DNA of 64,000 bases from Sphingomonas sp. PP-CE-3A-406 (GCF_003688625.1 NZ_RCWY01000003.1:744001-808000); one strand, 5' to 3'; shown: positions 1 to 12,862, numbered from the stretch's first letter. Translations and numbers: made by a program. Notes: generated by a model from the letters alone, not told the origin.

Positions 1-809
1 GCTAGATGCAGGCGCTCTACCATCTGACCATCGAGGCGGATGGCGCCCTTGTCGGCATTCTCCGGTTTCGCGAATGCGGTGACGATCGTGCGGGCCCATG
101 CCAACTCTTCCTCGCTCGGCCCGAAACCGGCATTCGCCGCATCGATTTGGGACGGGTGGATCAACGTCTTGCCGTCGAACCCTAACGTTGCGCCTTGGAT
201 GCATTCCGCCGCGAACCGGGTCGGGTCGTCGAGCGCGTTGCAGACGCCGTCGAGCGCGACGATGCCGGCGGCGCGGGCGGCCATGATTGTCGCCGTGAGC
301 GCCGGGATCAGCGGCATGCGATCGGCTCCGAGCCGGCAGCGCATCTCCTTGGCGAGGTCGTTGGTGCCGACAATCAGCGCCGTGAGTTGCGTTTCGGCGG
401 CTGCTGCGGAGAGCGAGGGGAGCGCGAGGATCGCCGCACAGGTCTCGATCATCGCCCAGACCGGCGGGCCGTCTTCTCCTAGCAATGCGCGGACACGGGT
501 AAGGTCGGAGACCGACGAGACCTTGGGGACGAGCACCGCATCGATGCCGCTGCCGTGGATCGCGGCGATGTCGTCGGCATACCAGGGGGTGTCGAGACCG
601 TTGACCCGTACGACCAGTTCGCGCGTGCCGAACCCGCCTTCGCGCACCGCTTCGACGACGCGATCGCGGGCCGCGGCCTTTTCGTCGGGGGCGACGGCAT
701 CCTCCAGATCGAGGATGACGACGTCGCACGCGAGCGTTCTAGCCTTGGCGATCGCCCGCGCGTTCGACGCGGGCATGTAGAGCGCGCTTCGGCGATGCCG
801 GATGGTCAT
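1..809 (-). CDS. CitE-like HpcH/HpaI aldolase/citrate lyase family protein (3' end cut by window)
   Basis: About 269 codons are visible and the frame runs off the left edge, so the C-terminus is missing. The N-terminus reads MTIRHRRSALYMPASNARAI, followed by the acidic metal-site strand VILDLEDAVAPDEK, then VVRVNG, AMIETCAAI and DGVCNALDD. This is the order of conserved blocks in CitE/malyl-CoA-lyase-like TIM barrels, which cleave or form C-C bonds on CoA esters with Mg2+. The ATG overlaps the TGA of the trehalase gene (ATGA), so it is probably the last translated member of the glycogen/trehalose operon. That is an unexpected partner, because no CoA-ester pathway gene lies beside it. Citrate lyase itself is unlikely since no CitF or CitD is seen. 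The exact substrate cannot be read from the sequence. Confidence 0.85.
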   Translation of the reverse strand, partial: MTIRHRRSALYMPASNARAIAKARTLACDVVILDLEDAVAPDEKAAARDRVVEAVREGGFGTRELVVRVNGLDTPWYADDIAAIHGSGIDAVLVPKVSSVSDLTRVRALLGEDGPPVWAMIETCAAILALPSLSAAAAETQLTALIVGTNDLAKEMRCRLGADRMPLIPALTATIMAARAAGIVALDGVCNALDDPTRFAAECIQGATLGFDGKTLIHPSQIDAANAGFGPSEEELAWARTIVTAFAKPENADKGAIRLDGQMVERLHL

Positions 810-2334
810 CGGCGGTCGGCCATCAGCGCCCGCGTTACGCCGTTGGTCCAGCCGAAGCCGTCCTGGTTGGGATATTCGCCGCCGCCGCCCGGCTTGCGCT
901 CGACGACGTCGTATTTCTCGAGCAGCTTGCCACTCGCCTGATATTCGCGGTCGACCGACGCGAGCCAGGCTTTGGTGATCTGGTCCGCGAGGGCTGTTTC
1001 GCCGTAACCGCTCAGGCCTTCGATCGCGATCCACTGGAGCGGGGCCCAGCCATTGGGGTCGTCCCATTGCTGACCGCTGCCGATCAACGTCGTGCGGAGG
1101 CCGCCTTGGCCGACGAACGGGCGTAGGGCGGTGGCGGTCGCCTTGGCCTGGTCGGGCGTGGCGACCTTGGCGAACAGCGGGAAGGCCATCGCGGCGCTCG
1201 CGAAGGCGTTCGCGCGGTTTGTGTCCAGGTCGTAGTCGGCGAAGAAGCGGCCGTTCCAAAGATGCTTGCGGATCGCAGCGGCGCGGGCGTTCGCTTGGGC
1301 CGTGTAAGACGTTGCGCAGGCGGTGTCGCGGAGCGTCCGGCAGTTGGCGGCGATCGCCTGCTCCATGCCGACCATCAGGCTGTTGAGATCGACCGGCGCG
1401 AACCGCGTGGTGCGGATGGTGGCCAGCGTGCGGCCGTCGGCGAGCCAGCGGGAGGAGAAGTCCCAGCCGCTCTCCGCCGCCGCGCGCAGATCGCGGAAGA
1501 GTTCGCCGCGGTTGCGCGACGGTGTGCGGTCGGCCAGTTCGGCGTCCTCGCGGTAGCTTTCGTCGCGCGGATCGGCGCGGTCGTCCCAATAGCGGTTGAG
1601 CAGCGCGCCGTCGGGGAGGCGCACGGCGCGGCGCGATTGCTGGCCGGGCTTGAGCGTATCGGCGCCCGCCATCCAGAACGCGTGTTCAGCGCGAAGCTGG
1701 CGAGTGCGGGCGGCGAGCGTCATGGGAGCGCGCGAGAGGCCGGCGATCAGGTAGAAGACCGGCGGTTGTGAGCGGCTGAGATAGTAGGTGCGCGTGCCGT
1801 TGGGGATGTGGCCGTAGCGGTCGATCAGGCTGCCGAAATCGACGACCATGTCCTCGACGAGATCCTGCCGGCCGGAGCGCTGGACGCCGAGCAGCGTGAA
1901 ATAGCTGTCCCAGTAATACATCTCGCGGAAACGGCCGCCGGGGACGACATAGCGCTTCGGCAGGGTCAGCGCGGAAGAGCCGGGGGGGACGGTCGTTTGG
2001 GTCCGCGTAAGTTGCGGCCAGAGTGCGTCGATATGCGCCGTGAGGGTAAGGCGCTCGGTGGAAGGGCGCGCGGCTGGCGTAGTCGGGATCGTGAAATTTG
2101 CCTCGACGAACTGGCGTAGTGCTGGCTCCGCATCGCACCGGCATTTGGCGTAGTCGGCCAGAATCGCCTTCGCCGGACGCTTGGGTGTCGCGTCGGCGAA
2201 AGTCTTCGAGTCCGGGAACAGGGCGCGCATCTGGACGGCTTTGTAGAGCGGGCCGAACAGTTGCGCGGGGGACTGCGGCGCGGGCGATGCCGCGACCAGC
2301 AGCGACGAGAGCGCGAGCAGGCCGAGGCGGCGCA

Positions 2335-2335
<1 letters not shown>
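806..2335 (-). CDS. treA: Alpha,alpha-trehalase, GH37 family, exported
   Basis: This 509-residue protein hydrolyses trehalose to two glucose molecules. Residues 1-18 form a short signal peptide (MRRLGLLALSSLLVAASPAP), so it should act in the periplasm. Both trehalase signatures are present: PGGRFREMYYWDSYF near residues 132-146 and QWDDPNGWAP at 423-432. The SGWDFSSRW block carries the presumed general-acid Asp, and a GGGGEYPNQDGFGWTNG glycine-rich block ends the (alpha/alpha)6 barrel. Length matches the family. The start ATG shares one base with the pgm stop (TGATG) and the stop overlaps citE (ATGA), so translation is coupled on both sides. Naming as treA rather than cytosolic treF rests on the signal peptide. 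Confidence 0.93.
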
Positions 2336-5402
<3,067 letters not shown>

Positions 5403-5405
5403 CAG

Positions 5406-5601
5406 ATCCTCCCCGGCACGGGGAGGGGGACCATGCATGGCGTGGTGGAGGGGGGCTTCCGCAGACGGTACGCGTTCGATCGCAGACGGCATGCTCTTGG
5501 TCGAAGACGGTTCGCTCGCATTCGCAGACGGTACGCTTGCGGTGAGCCCCCTCCACCCTTCGCCGATGGCGAACGGTCCCCCTCCCCGTGCCGGGGAGGA
5601 T
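5406..5601. repeat. Nested inverted repeat in the glgC-glgA gap
   Basis: Two 27-bp arms, 5406-5432 and 5575-5601, are perfect reverse complements of each other (core CCTCCCCGGCACGGGGAGGG, itself hairpin-forming). An inner near-perfect pair lies at about 5444-5457 and 5545-5557. The arms enclose a 21-bp tandem repeat. The structure occupies almost the whole spacer between glgC and glgA and resembles the other palindromic elements of this window. An effect on the glgC/glgA mRNA is possible but inferred. Confidence 0.85.
5458..5541. repeat. Four 21-bp degenerate tandem units
   Basis: The core GCAGACGG (or GAAGACGG) recurs at 5461, 5482, 5503 and 5524, an exact 21-bp period, followed each time by a variable YACGC/CATGC/TTCGC stretch. 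Read on the minus strand it would encode heptads such as AYRLRMR, ANRLRPR and ACRLRSN, but no ribosome-binding site or gene context supports translation. It is the interior of the inverted repeat described above. Confidence 0.8.
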
Positions 5602-5613
5602 TTGCGTTGGTCA

Positions 5614-6876
5614 TCACGCGGTGAGCCGGTCGATCATGGATTTGGTCACCAGCACGACGCCGTTGTCGGTGCGGCGGAAGCGTTGGGCGTCCGATTCTGC
5701 GTCCTCGCCTACGACCAGGCCGTCGGGGATTTCGACGCCGCGATCGACCACCACTTTCGAAAGCCGCGCGCCGCGGCCGATCACGCAGTGCGGGAGGATC
5801 ACCGCTTGATCCAGCATCGAGTAGCTGTGCGCGCGGGTGCCGGTGAAGATCAGGCTGCGGTGGATCGAGGAGCCCGAGATGATGCAGTCGCCCGAGACCA
5901 GCGACGACACCGCCTCGCCGCGGCGGCCGTCATCGGCGTGGACGAACTTCGCCGGTGGCGTGACCTCCGAATAGGTCCAGAGCGGCCAGCTGCGGTCGTA
6001 AAGGTCGAGCTTGGGCACGACATCGGTGAGGTCGATGTTCGCCTCCCAATAGGCATCGACCGTGCCGACGTCGCGCCAGTATGCGTCGACTTCGCTGCCC
6101 GACCGGACGCAGCTGTCGGAGAAGCGGTGCGCGACCGCCTTGCCGTGCTTGACGAGGTACGGGATGATGTCCTTGCCGAAATCGCGCGAGGAACCGGGCG
6201 TCTCGGCATCGCGGCGCAGTTCGTCGAACAGCAACTTGGTATGGAAGACGTAGATCCCCATCGACGCCAGCGCGATGTCCGGATTGCCGGGGATCGCGGG
6301 CGGATCGGCCGGCTTTTCGACGAACGCGGTGACGTTGTCGTGTTCATCGACGGCCATCACGCCGAAGCCGACCGCCTCCATTCGCGGCACTTCGAGGCAG
6401 GCGATGGTGACGTCCGCGCCGGTCTCGCAATGCTGCTGCAGGATCAGCTCGTAATCCATCTTGTAGATGTGATCGCCCGCCAGGATGACCATGTATTCGG
6501 GCGCGTGGCTCTCGATGATGTCGATGTTCTGGTAGACCGCGTCGGCGGTGCCTTCGTACCATTGGAACTCGCTGATCCGCTGCGACGCCGGCAGGATGTC
6601 GAAGCTTTCGTTGCGTTCCGAACGCAGGAAGTTCCAGCCGCTCTGCAGGTGGCGGATCAGCGAATGTGCCTTGTACTGCGTCGCGACGCCGATCCGGCGG
6701 ATGCCCGAGTTGATCGCGTTGGACAGCGCGAAATCGATGATGCGCGCCTTGCCACCGAAATATACCGCGGGTTTCGCGCGCGTATCGGTCAGCTCCATCA
6801 GGCGACTGCCGCGGCCGCCGGCCAGCACATACGCCATCGCGTCGCGCGCCAGTGGCTGTCCTCGCCGTTCTACCAT
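5614..6876 (-). CDS. glgC: Glucose-1-phosphate adenylyltransferase (ADP-glucose pyrophosphorylase)
   Basis: This 420-residue enzyme makes ADP-glucose from ATP and glucose-1-phosphate, the committed step of bacterial glycogen synthesis. The ATG at 6876 is preceded by a GGAGAG ribosome-binding site; the open frame extends to 6918 but that start lacks one. Landmarks are the nucleotidyl-transfer loop [34 protein letters not shown], the Asp-bearing [10 protein letters not shown], and a C-terminal left-handed beta-helix with repeated hexapeptides ([21 protein letters not shown]). It lies 87 bp downstream of glgB and is likely cotranscribed with it. Allosteric effectors cannot be read from the sequence. 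Confidence 0.96.
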   Translation of the reverse strand: MVERRGQPLARDAMAYVLAGGRGSRLMELTDTRAKPAVYFGGKARIIDFALSNAINSGIRRIGVATQYKAHSLIRHLQSGWNFLRSERNESFDILPASQRISEFQWYEGTADAVYQNIDIIESHAPEYMVILAGDHIYKMDYELILQQHCETGADVTIACLEVPRMEAVGFGVMAVDEHDNVTAFVEKPADPPAIPGNPDIALASMGIYVFHTKLLFDELRRDAETPGSSRDFGKDIIPYLVKHGKAVAHRFSDSCVRSGSEVDAYWRDVGTVDAYWEANIDLTDVVPKLDLYDRSWPLWTYSEVTPPAKFVHADDGRRGEAVSSLVSGDCIISGSSIHRSLIFTGTRAHSYSMLDQAVILPHCVIGRGARLSKVVVDRGVEIPDGLVVGEDAESDAQRFRRTDNGVVLVTKSMIDRLTA

Positions 6877-6963
6877 CGTAATCTCTCCATAATCGTCGGT
6901 GGTATAACCTCCCGGCACCCGCGGGTTGTTCCGTCGTTGCGCCGGATCGGTCTTCGAACTCGA

Positions 6964-9126
6964 TCAGCCTTCGTATTCGAGCATGATCGTCGCGAGCGGC
7001 GGCAGCGTGACCCAGGCCGCCCCGTTCTCGGCGACGACGCCACCGAGATTGCCGAGCCCGCTGCCCCAATAGTCATGCGCATCGCTGTTGATGATCTCGC
7101 ACCAGCGACCATCGATCGGCAGCGGGATGCGGTAGGGCGCGCGCGCGATCGGCGTCATGTTCGCGATGATCGCGACCGGCTTCGCGCCGGGGGCCTTGCG
7201 CAGCCATGCGAACACCGAATTGGCGGCGTCGTCGGCGATCAGCCATTCGAAGCCTTCCGCCTCGCAGTCGCGGGCGTGCAGCGCCGGCTTTTCGCGGTAG
7301 ACGGTGTTCAAGTCGCGGACGAGGTTGCGGATGCCCTCATGACTGCGGGAGTTGCGCAGATCCCAGTCGAGCGCGCGTGCTTCCGACCATTCGCGACGCT
7401 GTGCGAACTCCTGCCCCATGAAGAGCAGCTTCTTGCCCGGATAGCCCCACATGAACGCGTAATAGGCGCGCAGGTTGGCGAATTGCTGCCAGTCGTCGCC
7501 GGGCATCTTGGTGAGGAGCGAGCCCTTGCCGTGGACGACCTCGTCATGGCTCAAGGGCAGGACGAAATTCTCGCTGAACGCGTAGACGAGGCCAAAATTG
7601 ATCTCGCCGTGATGGTGCTTCCGGTGCAGCGGATCGCGCGCCATGTATTGGAGCGTGTCGTGCATGAAGCCCATGTTCCACTTGAACCCGAACCCGAGCC
7701 CGCCGCTCTTACCGTCGTCGCTCACCGGCGCGGAGACGCCCGGCCAGGAGGTCGATTCCTCGGCGATCGTGAAGACGCCGGGATGCTGGCCGTAGATCTC
7801 GCGGTTCATGTCGCGGAGGAACGCGACGGCCTCCCAGTTTTCGCGGCCGCCGTCCGCGTTGGGGATCCATTCGTCGGCTTTGCGCGAGTAATCGCGGTAC
7901 AGCATCGACGCGACCGCATCCACGCGCAGGCCGTCGATATGATAGCGCTCGGCCCAGAACAGCGCATTATTGACGAGGAACGACGTCACTTCGCGGCGCC
8001 CGAAATTGTAGATCGCGGTGTTCCAGTCGGGGTGGAAACCGAGCCGCGGGTCCTCGTGTTCGTACAGCGCGGTGCCGTCGAACTTCGCCAGCCCGAACGC
8101 GTCGGTCGGGAAATGTGCCGGCACCCAATCGAGCAGCACGCCGATCCCGGCGAGATGCGCGCCATCGACGAACCGCGCGAAGCCATCGACGTCGCCGAAG
8201 CGCGCGGATGGCGCGTAGAGGCCAGTGGTCTGGTAGCCCCAGCTCGGGTCGTAGGGGTGTTCGCTGATCGGCAGGAATTCGATGTGCGTGAAGCCCATCT
8301 CGACCACGTACGGGATCAGACGATCGGCGAGCGCGTCCCAAGTCAGGAACCAGCCGTCGGCGTCGCGGTCCCAGGAGCCGGCGTGGACCTCATAAATGCT
8401 GATCGGCACGCGGCGCGGATCGACCGAAGACCAATGTTTCCGATGATCGGTGTCGGCCCACTCGTGCGCGAGTTTCCGCGTGATCGAGGCGTTGGCGGGT
8501 CGAAGTTCGGACGCGAACGCGAACGGGTCGGCCTTGAGCGGTTGCAACTGGCCATCGGGGCCGACGATCTCGAATTTGTACGCGCGGTATTCGGCGATGT
8601 CAGGAATGAAAATCTCCCACACGCCGACGTCGCCACGCTTGCGCATCGCGTGGCGGCGGCCGTCCCAGTCGTTGAAGTCGCCGACCACCGACACGCGCTG
8701 TGCGTTGGGGGCCCAGAGCGCGAAGTGGACGCCGTGCGCGCCTTCGTGCTCGATGAGGTGCGCGCCCATCTTGTCGTGGAGGCGGCGGTGCGTGCCCTCC
8801 GCCATGAGCAGATCGTCGATCGGGCCGAGGACGGGGCCGAAGCTGTAGGGGTCGGTGACCCACCACGAGGTGTCGCCCGCCTCCGCATGGTATTTCACCG
8901 GCTGTTGCGTGCCGTCGATCGGCCCCTCGAACAGGCCGCGATCGTCGATGCGGGGGAGGGTGCCGAGCGCGGTGCCGTCGAGTGCGTGTGCCTCCGCCGT
9001 GTCCGCGCCGGGCAGCCAGACGCGGGCGAACACGCCGGTCGGGCCGCTGTGGACGCCGAGCAACGAGAACGGATCGTCGTGACGCCCTTCGAGGAGGGCA
9101 ACGATGGCGCCTTCGGGTGGCTTCAC
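6964..9126 (-). CDS. glgB: 1,4-alpha-glucan branching enzyme, GH13
   Basis: This 720-residue enzyme introduces alpha-1,6 branches into glycogen. The GTG start at 9126 overlaps the TGA of glgP (GTGA) and is preferred to the upstream ATG at 9222, which lies inside glgP. Domain order is an N-terminal branching-enzyme beta domain, a CBM48 with GVHFALWAPNAQRVSVVGDFN, the GH13 barrel and a C-terminal all-beta domain. Catalytic blocks are all present: GLRVDAVASML (nucleophile Asp), FTIAEEST (acid Glu) and LSHDEVVHGK (transition-state Asp). Length is typical for GlgB. Coupled translation with glgP suggests coordinated stoichiometry. Confidence 0.96.
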   Translation of the reverse strand: MKPPEGAIVALLEGRHDDPFSLLGVHSGPTGVFARVWLPGADTAEAHALDGTALGTLPRIDDRGLFEGPIDGTQQPVKYHAEAGDTSWWVTDPYSFGPVLGPIDDLLMAEGTHRRLHDKMGAHLIEHEGAHGVHFALWAPNAQRVSVVGDFNDWDGRRHAMRKRGDVGVWEIFIPDIAEYRAYKFEIVGPDGQLQPLKADPFAFASELRPANASITRKLAHEWADTDHRKHWSSVDPRRVPISIYEVHAGSWDRDADGWFLTWDALADRLIPYVVEMGFTHIEFLPISEHPYDPSWGYQTTGLYAPSARFGDVDGFARFVDGAHLAGIGVLLDWVPAHFPTDAFGLAKFDGTALYEHEDPRLGFHPDWNTAIYNFGRREVTSFLVNNALFWAERYHIDGLRVDAVASMLYRDYSRKADEWIPNADGGRENWEAVAFLRDMNREIYGQHPGVFTIAEESTSWPGVSAPVSDDGKSGGLGFGFKWNMGFMHDTLQYMARDPLHRKHHHGEINFGLVYAFSENFVLPLSHDEVVHGKGSLLTKMPGDDWQQFANLRAYYAFMWGYPGKKLLFMGQEFAQRREWSEARALDWDLRNSRSHEGIRNLVRDLNTVYREKPALHARDCEAEGFEWLIADDAANSVFAWLRKAPGAKPVAIIANMTPIARAPYRIPLPIDGRWCEIINSDAHDYWGSGLGNLGGVVAENGAAWVTLPPLATIMLEYEG

Positions 9127-11564
9127 ATCACCGTCCAGATCTCGCGCGCGTACTCGCGGATCGTGCGGTCGGACGAGAACCAGCCGACGCGCGCGACGTT
9201 GCGGACGGTCGAGGCGACCCACGCGTCGCGATCGTTCCAGCGTGTGTCGACCGCGCGCTGGGCGGTGGCATAGCTGTCGAAATCGGCGGCGAGCATGAAC
9301 CAGTCGCCCTCGTACAGCCCGCCCATCAGGCCGGCGTAGCGCGTCTTGTCGTCGGGGGAGAACACGCCGGATGCGATCGCGGACACCGCCTGGCGCAGTT
9401 CGTTCGAGCCGTCGATCACGCTGCGCGGATCATAGACGTTGGCGCGCTTCGCCTCGACTTGGTCCGCGGTCATGCCGAAGATGAAGATGTTGTCGTCGCC
9501 GACACGGTCCTTAATCTCGATGTTCGCGCCGTCGAGCGTGCCGATCGTCAGCGCGCCGTTCATCGCGAACTTCATGTTGCCGGTGCCCGACGCTTCGAGG
9601 CCGGCGGTCGAGATCTGTTCGCTGAGGTCGGCGGCGGGGATGATCTTCTCCGCCAGCGACACGTTGTAGTTGGGCAGGAACGCGACCTTGAGCAGGCCAC
9701 CGACCGACGGGTCCGCGTTGATCCGGCGCGCGACGTCGTTCGCCAGCTTGATGACGAGTTTCGCGTTATGATAGCTCGACGCCGCCTTGCCCGCGAACAG
9801 CTTCACGCGGGGCGTCCAGTCGCGCTCGGGGTGGCTGCGGATCTGGTCGTAGAGCGCGACCGTCTCGATGATGTTGAGCAGCTGCCGCTTATACTCGTGG
9901 ATGCGCTTGATCTGGACGTCGAACATCGCGTCCGGGTCGACGCGGAGCCCCATGCTTTCCTTGATGTGATTTGCCAATGCCACCTTGTTCGAACGCTTCA
10001 CGCTCGCAAAGCGCTCCCTGAAACCGGAATCGTCCGCGAAAACATCCAGATCGACCAGCTTTTCGGCATCGTCGAGGAAGTCGTCGCCGATCGCGTCGCG
10101 GATCAGCGCGGTGAGGCCGGGGTTGCATTGCTGGAGCCAACGACGCGGTGTGATGCCGTTGGTCTTGTTGTTGATCCGCGTCGGATACAGCCTGTGCAGA
10201 TCGGCGAAGACCGTCTTCTTCATCAGCTGCGTATGGAGCGCGGCGACGCCGTTGACGCTGTGCGAACCGGCGAAGGCGAGGTTCGCCATCCGCACGCGCC
10301 GCTCGCCACCTTCGTCGATCAGGCTGATCGCCGAGATCGCGCGGTCGTCTATGCCTTCCGCCCCGCGCGCCTCACGCAGCAGCTTGGCGTTGATGGCGTA
10401 GACGATCTGCATGTGGCGCGGGAGCAGGCGCTCGAACAGCGGCAGCGGCCAGCTCTCCAACGCCTCGGGGAGCAGCGTGTGGTTGGTGTAGCCGAAGGTC
10501 GCCCGCGTGATCTTCCACGCCTCGTCGAACGCGAATTCGTGGTGGTCGATCAGCAGCCGCATGAGCTCTGCGACCGACACCGCGGGGTGCGTGTCGTTGA
10601 GCTGGATCGCGGCCTTGTCGGGCAGCGTGCGGATGTCGCCGAAATACTGGATGTGGCGGCGGACGATGTCCTGGATCGACGCGGACGAGAAGAAATACTC
10701 CTGGCGGAGGCGGAGCTCCTGGCCGGCGGCGGTGGAGTCGTTGGGGTAGAGGACGCGGGTCAGCGTCTCGGCGCGCAACTGGTCGGCGAGCGCACCGGTA
10801 AAATCGCCGGCATTGAAGCGGTCGAGCTTGATCGGATCGAACGCGCGGGCGGTCCACAGGCGGAGCGTGTTGACGTGCTTGCCGCGCCAGCCGACGACGG
10901 GGGTGTCGACGGCGGTCGCTTCGACCGCCTCGGAGGGGCTCCAGTGGACCTGGCCGTTGTCCGCCGCCGTCACTTCACCGCCGAAGCCGACGAAATAGGC
11001 GCTCTCGCGGCGTTCGAACTCCCAGGGGTTGCCGTGCGCGAGCCAGTTCTCGGGCATCTCGACCTGCCAGCCATCGTCGATCCGCTGGCGGAACATGCCG
11101 TTCACATAGCGGATGCCGTAGCCGTAAGCGGGCAGCGCGAGGCTCGCCATGCTCTCCATGAAGCACGCTGCCAGCCGACCGAGGCCGCCATTGCCGAGCG
11201 CCGCGTCGGGTTCGATCTCTTCGAGTTCGGCGAGGTCGACGCCGTGGAGCTTCAGCGCCTGCGTGACCTCGTCGTTGCGCTGGAGGTTGGTCACCGCGTC
11301 GCGCAGCAGCCGGCCGATCAGGAATTCGAGGCTGAGATAATAGACTCGCTTGGCGCCGGCCGCATGCGCCGCCTTGGTCGAGGCCATCCAGCGTTCGACG
11401 ATGTCGTTGCGGACGGTCAGGATCGTCGCGGCGAGCCAGTCGTGCGGGCGAGCGGCCTGCGCATCCTTGCCGATGCGGTGGACCAGCGTGTCGAGGATCG
11501 AGTCGGCCAGATCCTGGATGACGGGTGTTTGAACGGGCGGCTGTACGGCAGGATCTGAGGTCAC
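9123..11564 (-). CDS. glgP: Glycogen/starch/alpha-glucan phosphorylase, GT35
   Basis: This 813-residue enzyme releases glucose-1-phosphate from glycogen with pyridoxal phosphate. The PLP-lysine block EASGTGNMKFAMNGA is intact, as are ALGNGGLGRLAACFMESMA near the N-terminal substrate site and NGITPRRWL. The start is GTG at 11564 with only a weak GGAAA upstream. It is the first gene of the minus-strand operon, so degradation and synthesis genes share one transcript, a common proteobacterial arrangement. Its promoter should lie in 11565-11700, where I see no convincing consensus. Confidence 0.96.
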   Translation of the reverse strand: MTSDPAVQPPVQTPVIQDLADSILDTLVHRIGKDAQAARPHDWLAATILTVRNDIVERWMASTKAAHAAGAKRVYYLSLEFLIGRLLRDAVTNLQRNDEVTQALKLHGVDLAELEEIEPDAALGNGGLGRLAACFMESMASLALPAYGYGIRYVNGMFRQRIDDGWQVEMPENWLAHGNPWEFERRESAYFVGFGGEVTAADNGQVHWSPSEAVEATAVDTPVVGWRGKHVNTLRLWTARAFDPIKLDRFNAGDFTGALADQLRAETLTRVLYPNDSTAAGQELRLRQEYFFSSASIQDIVRRHIQYFGDIRTLPDKAAIQLNDTHPAVSVAELMRLLIDHHEFAFDEAWKITRATFGYTNHTLLPEALESWPLPLFERLLPRHMQIVYAINAKLLREARGAEGIDDRAISAISLIDEGGERRVRMANLAFAGSHSVNGVAALHTQLMKKTVFADLHRLYPTRINNKTNGITPRRWLQQCNPGLTALIRDAIGDDFLDDAEKLVDLDVFADDSGFRERFASVKRSNKVALANHIKESMGLRVDPDAMFDVQIKRIHEYKRQLLNIIETVALYDQIRSHPERDWTPRVKLFAGKAASSYHNAKLVIKLANDVARRINADPSVGGLLKVAFLPNYNVSLAEKIIPAADLSEQISTAGLEASGTGNMKFAMNGALTIGTLDGANIEIKDRVGDDNIFIFGMTADQVEAKRANVYDPRSVIDGSNELRQAVSAIASGVFSPDDKTRYAGLMGGLYEGDWFMLAADFDSYATAQRAVDTRWNDRDAWVASTVRNVARVGWFSSDRTIREYAREIWTVM

Positions 11565-11705
11565 GCGGTTTCCGAAATCGTTACGGTCGCCGTGATCCTA
11601 GCCGCCCGCGAGCCGATGTCACGCGGACTTCCTTCCCGTGATGGAAAAGAAGCTTGTCGATCAATGCTTTGAATTTGGGATGATCCATCACCGCACTGGG
11701 GGCGG

Positions 11706-11792
11706 TGGTGGACAGGGTAGGGTTCGAACCTACGTAGGAGAAACTCCGGCAGATTTACAGTCTGCTGCCTTTAACCACTCGGCCACCTGTCC
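11706..11792 (-). tRNA. tRNA-Tyr (anticodon GTA)
   Basis: Read on the minus strand, the acceptor arm GGACAGG (11792-11786) pairs with CCTGTCC (11716-11710), followed by discriminator A and a genomically encoded CCA (11708-11706). The anticodon loop ACTGTAAATC carries GTA. The long variable arm and the TTCGAACC T-loop fit a class II tRNA such as Tyr. About 84 nt without CCA. It lies upstream of, and in the same direction as, the glycogen operon. Confidence 0.95.
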
Positions 11793-11832
11793 AGGCCGCT
11801 TTTGCAAGCGCCGCTCTTTCAAGCGAGGCGGC

Positions 11833-11861
11833 TCAATGGCGAAGCGCGCTCGGTGTGTCAA
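11833..11861 (-). promoter_or_regulatory. Probable promoter of tRNA-Tyr
   Basis: On the minus strand a perfect -35 TTGACA (11861-11856) is followed after 17 nt by CATTGA (11838-11833), a poor -10. Transcription would start about 35 nt before the mature tRNA. The -35 match and spacing are seen; function is inferred. Confidence 0.45.
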
Positions 11862-11953
11862 CGCAGGTTTTGCGAAGTTTCGTGGTTCATAGTTGCCGCG
11901 GGAGCGGAATGCCGACAAGGACGCGGCATACACAGACACGATAGAGAGCGAAT

Positions 11954-12697
11954 ATGGCACGCAAGGGACACAGGCCGAGCAAGGCACCGGCAGGCCGCCC
12001 CCGCTTCTGGGGCAAGCACGCGGTGGGCGCTGCGCTCGCCAATCCGGAGCGCACGGTGCGCAAGATCCTCGGCACACGCGAGGCGCTGGCGGGGTTCGAC
12101 CTGCCGGCCGACGTGCCGGTGACCTATGCCGAGGCGATGGATCTGGCGCGGCTGGTGCCGGGCGATGCGCCGCACCAGGGCGTGGTGATCGAGGTCGAGC
12201 CGCTCGAGGACATGTGGCTGGCCGACCTGCTCGAGCACGGCAAGGACGACAATCGCCCGCTGGTGATCCTGGACGGGGTCACCGATCCGCATAACGTCGG
12301 CGCGATTCTGCGCTCGGCGGCGGCGTTTGATGCGCTGGGGATCATCACGCCGGATCGCAACGCGCCGCCGGAGTCGGGGACGATCGCACGGGCTGCGTCT
12401 GGGGCGCTTGAGAGCGTGCCTTGGATCCGGGTCGTGAACCTGGCGCGCGCTCTGGAAGAGATTGCGGCGGCGGGGTTCTGGCGGATCGGGCTTACGGGCC
12501 ACGCGACGCAGACGTTGTCGGAAGCGATGGGCACGCAGCGGATCGCGATCGTGCTCGGCGCCGAGGGCGAGGGCATGCGCCAGAATACCGAGCAGCATTG
12601 CGACGAGCTGGCGAAATTGCCGATCTCGGAGAAGGTGGAAAGCCTGAACGTGTCGAACGCGGCGGCGATCGCGTTGTACGCGATAACGACGCGGTAA
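11954..12697 (+). CDS. rlmB: TrmH/SpoU family 23S rRNA 2'-O-methyltransferase (RlmB-like)
   Basis: This 247-residue SAM-dependent RNA ribose methyltransferase has a SPOUT trefoil-knot fold. The three SpoU motifs are visible: LDGVTDPHNVGAILRSAAAF (motif 1), VLGAEGEGMRQ (motif 2) and ESLNVSNAAAIALYA (motif 3). The N-terminal FWGKHAVGAALANPERTVRK is the L30e-like substrate-binding domain typical of RlmB, which methylates G2251 of 23S rRNA. The ATG has an AGAGAG upstream. It stands alone on the plus strand, divergent from tRNA-Tyr. A related tRNA Gm18 methyltransferase is the main alternative, but the N-terminal domain favours RlmB. Confidence 0.88.
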   Translation: MARKGHRPSKAPAGRPRFWGKHAVGAALANPERTVRKILGTREALAGFDLPADVPVTYAEAMDLARLVPGDAPHQGVVIEVEPLEDMWLADLLEHGKDDNRPLVILDGVTDPHNVGAILRSAAAFDALGIITPDRNAPPESGTIARAASGALESVPWIRVVNLARALEEIAAAGFWRIGLTGHATQTLSEAMGTQRIAIVLGAEGEGMRQNTEQHCDELAKLPISEKVESLNVSNAAAIALYAITTR

Positions 12698-12703
12698 CCT
12701 GAA

Positions 12704-12853
12704 CTCCCTCGCCCCTACGGGGAGAGGGAAGGGGCCCGCCGCCCTTGCGGTGGGAAGGGAGAGGGGAGTGAGGCTCGGGACGGTTCATCCCAAATCCCCT
12801 CTCCCTTCCGTCGCCTACGGCTCCTCCCTCCCTCTCCCCGGAGGGGTGAGGGA
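12704..12853. repeat. Intergenic palindrome, CCCTCTCCCC family (D)
   Basis: Outer arms CCCTCGCCCCTACGGGGAG and CTCCCCGGAGGGGTGAGGG are reverse-complementary, with inner arms AAGGGAGAGGGG and CCCCTCTCCCTT. It fills the gap between the convergent rlmB and ferredoxin genes. The same family recurs at 48711-48813 and 52048-52149. Confidence 0.85.
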
Positions 12854-12862
12854 CAAGCGGAA

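Noticed and set aside
40..780. Plus-strand 246-codon frame at the left edge
   Set aside because: It is antisense to the CitE-like gene, which shows recognisable motifs on the minus strand.
5458..5541. Possible CRISPR array
   Set aside because: Four units in direct contact with 21-bp period and no spacers, no cas genes nearby; it is a plain tandem repeat.
5437..9273. Plus-strand open frame of 1278 codons across glgC and glgB
   Set aside because: It is antisense to two unambiguous genes, rich in Arg/Asp/Val with no domain motif, and is explained by high GC third positions on the opposite strand.
8982..11558. Plus-strand open frame of 858 codons across glgP
   Set aside because: Antisense shadow of glgP with no ribosome-binding site or family motif.
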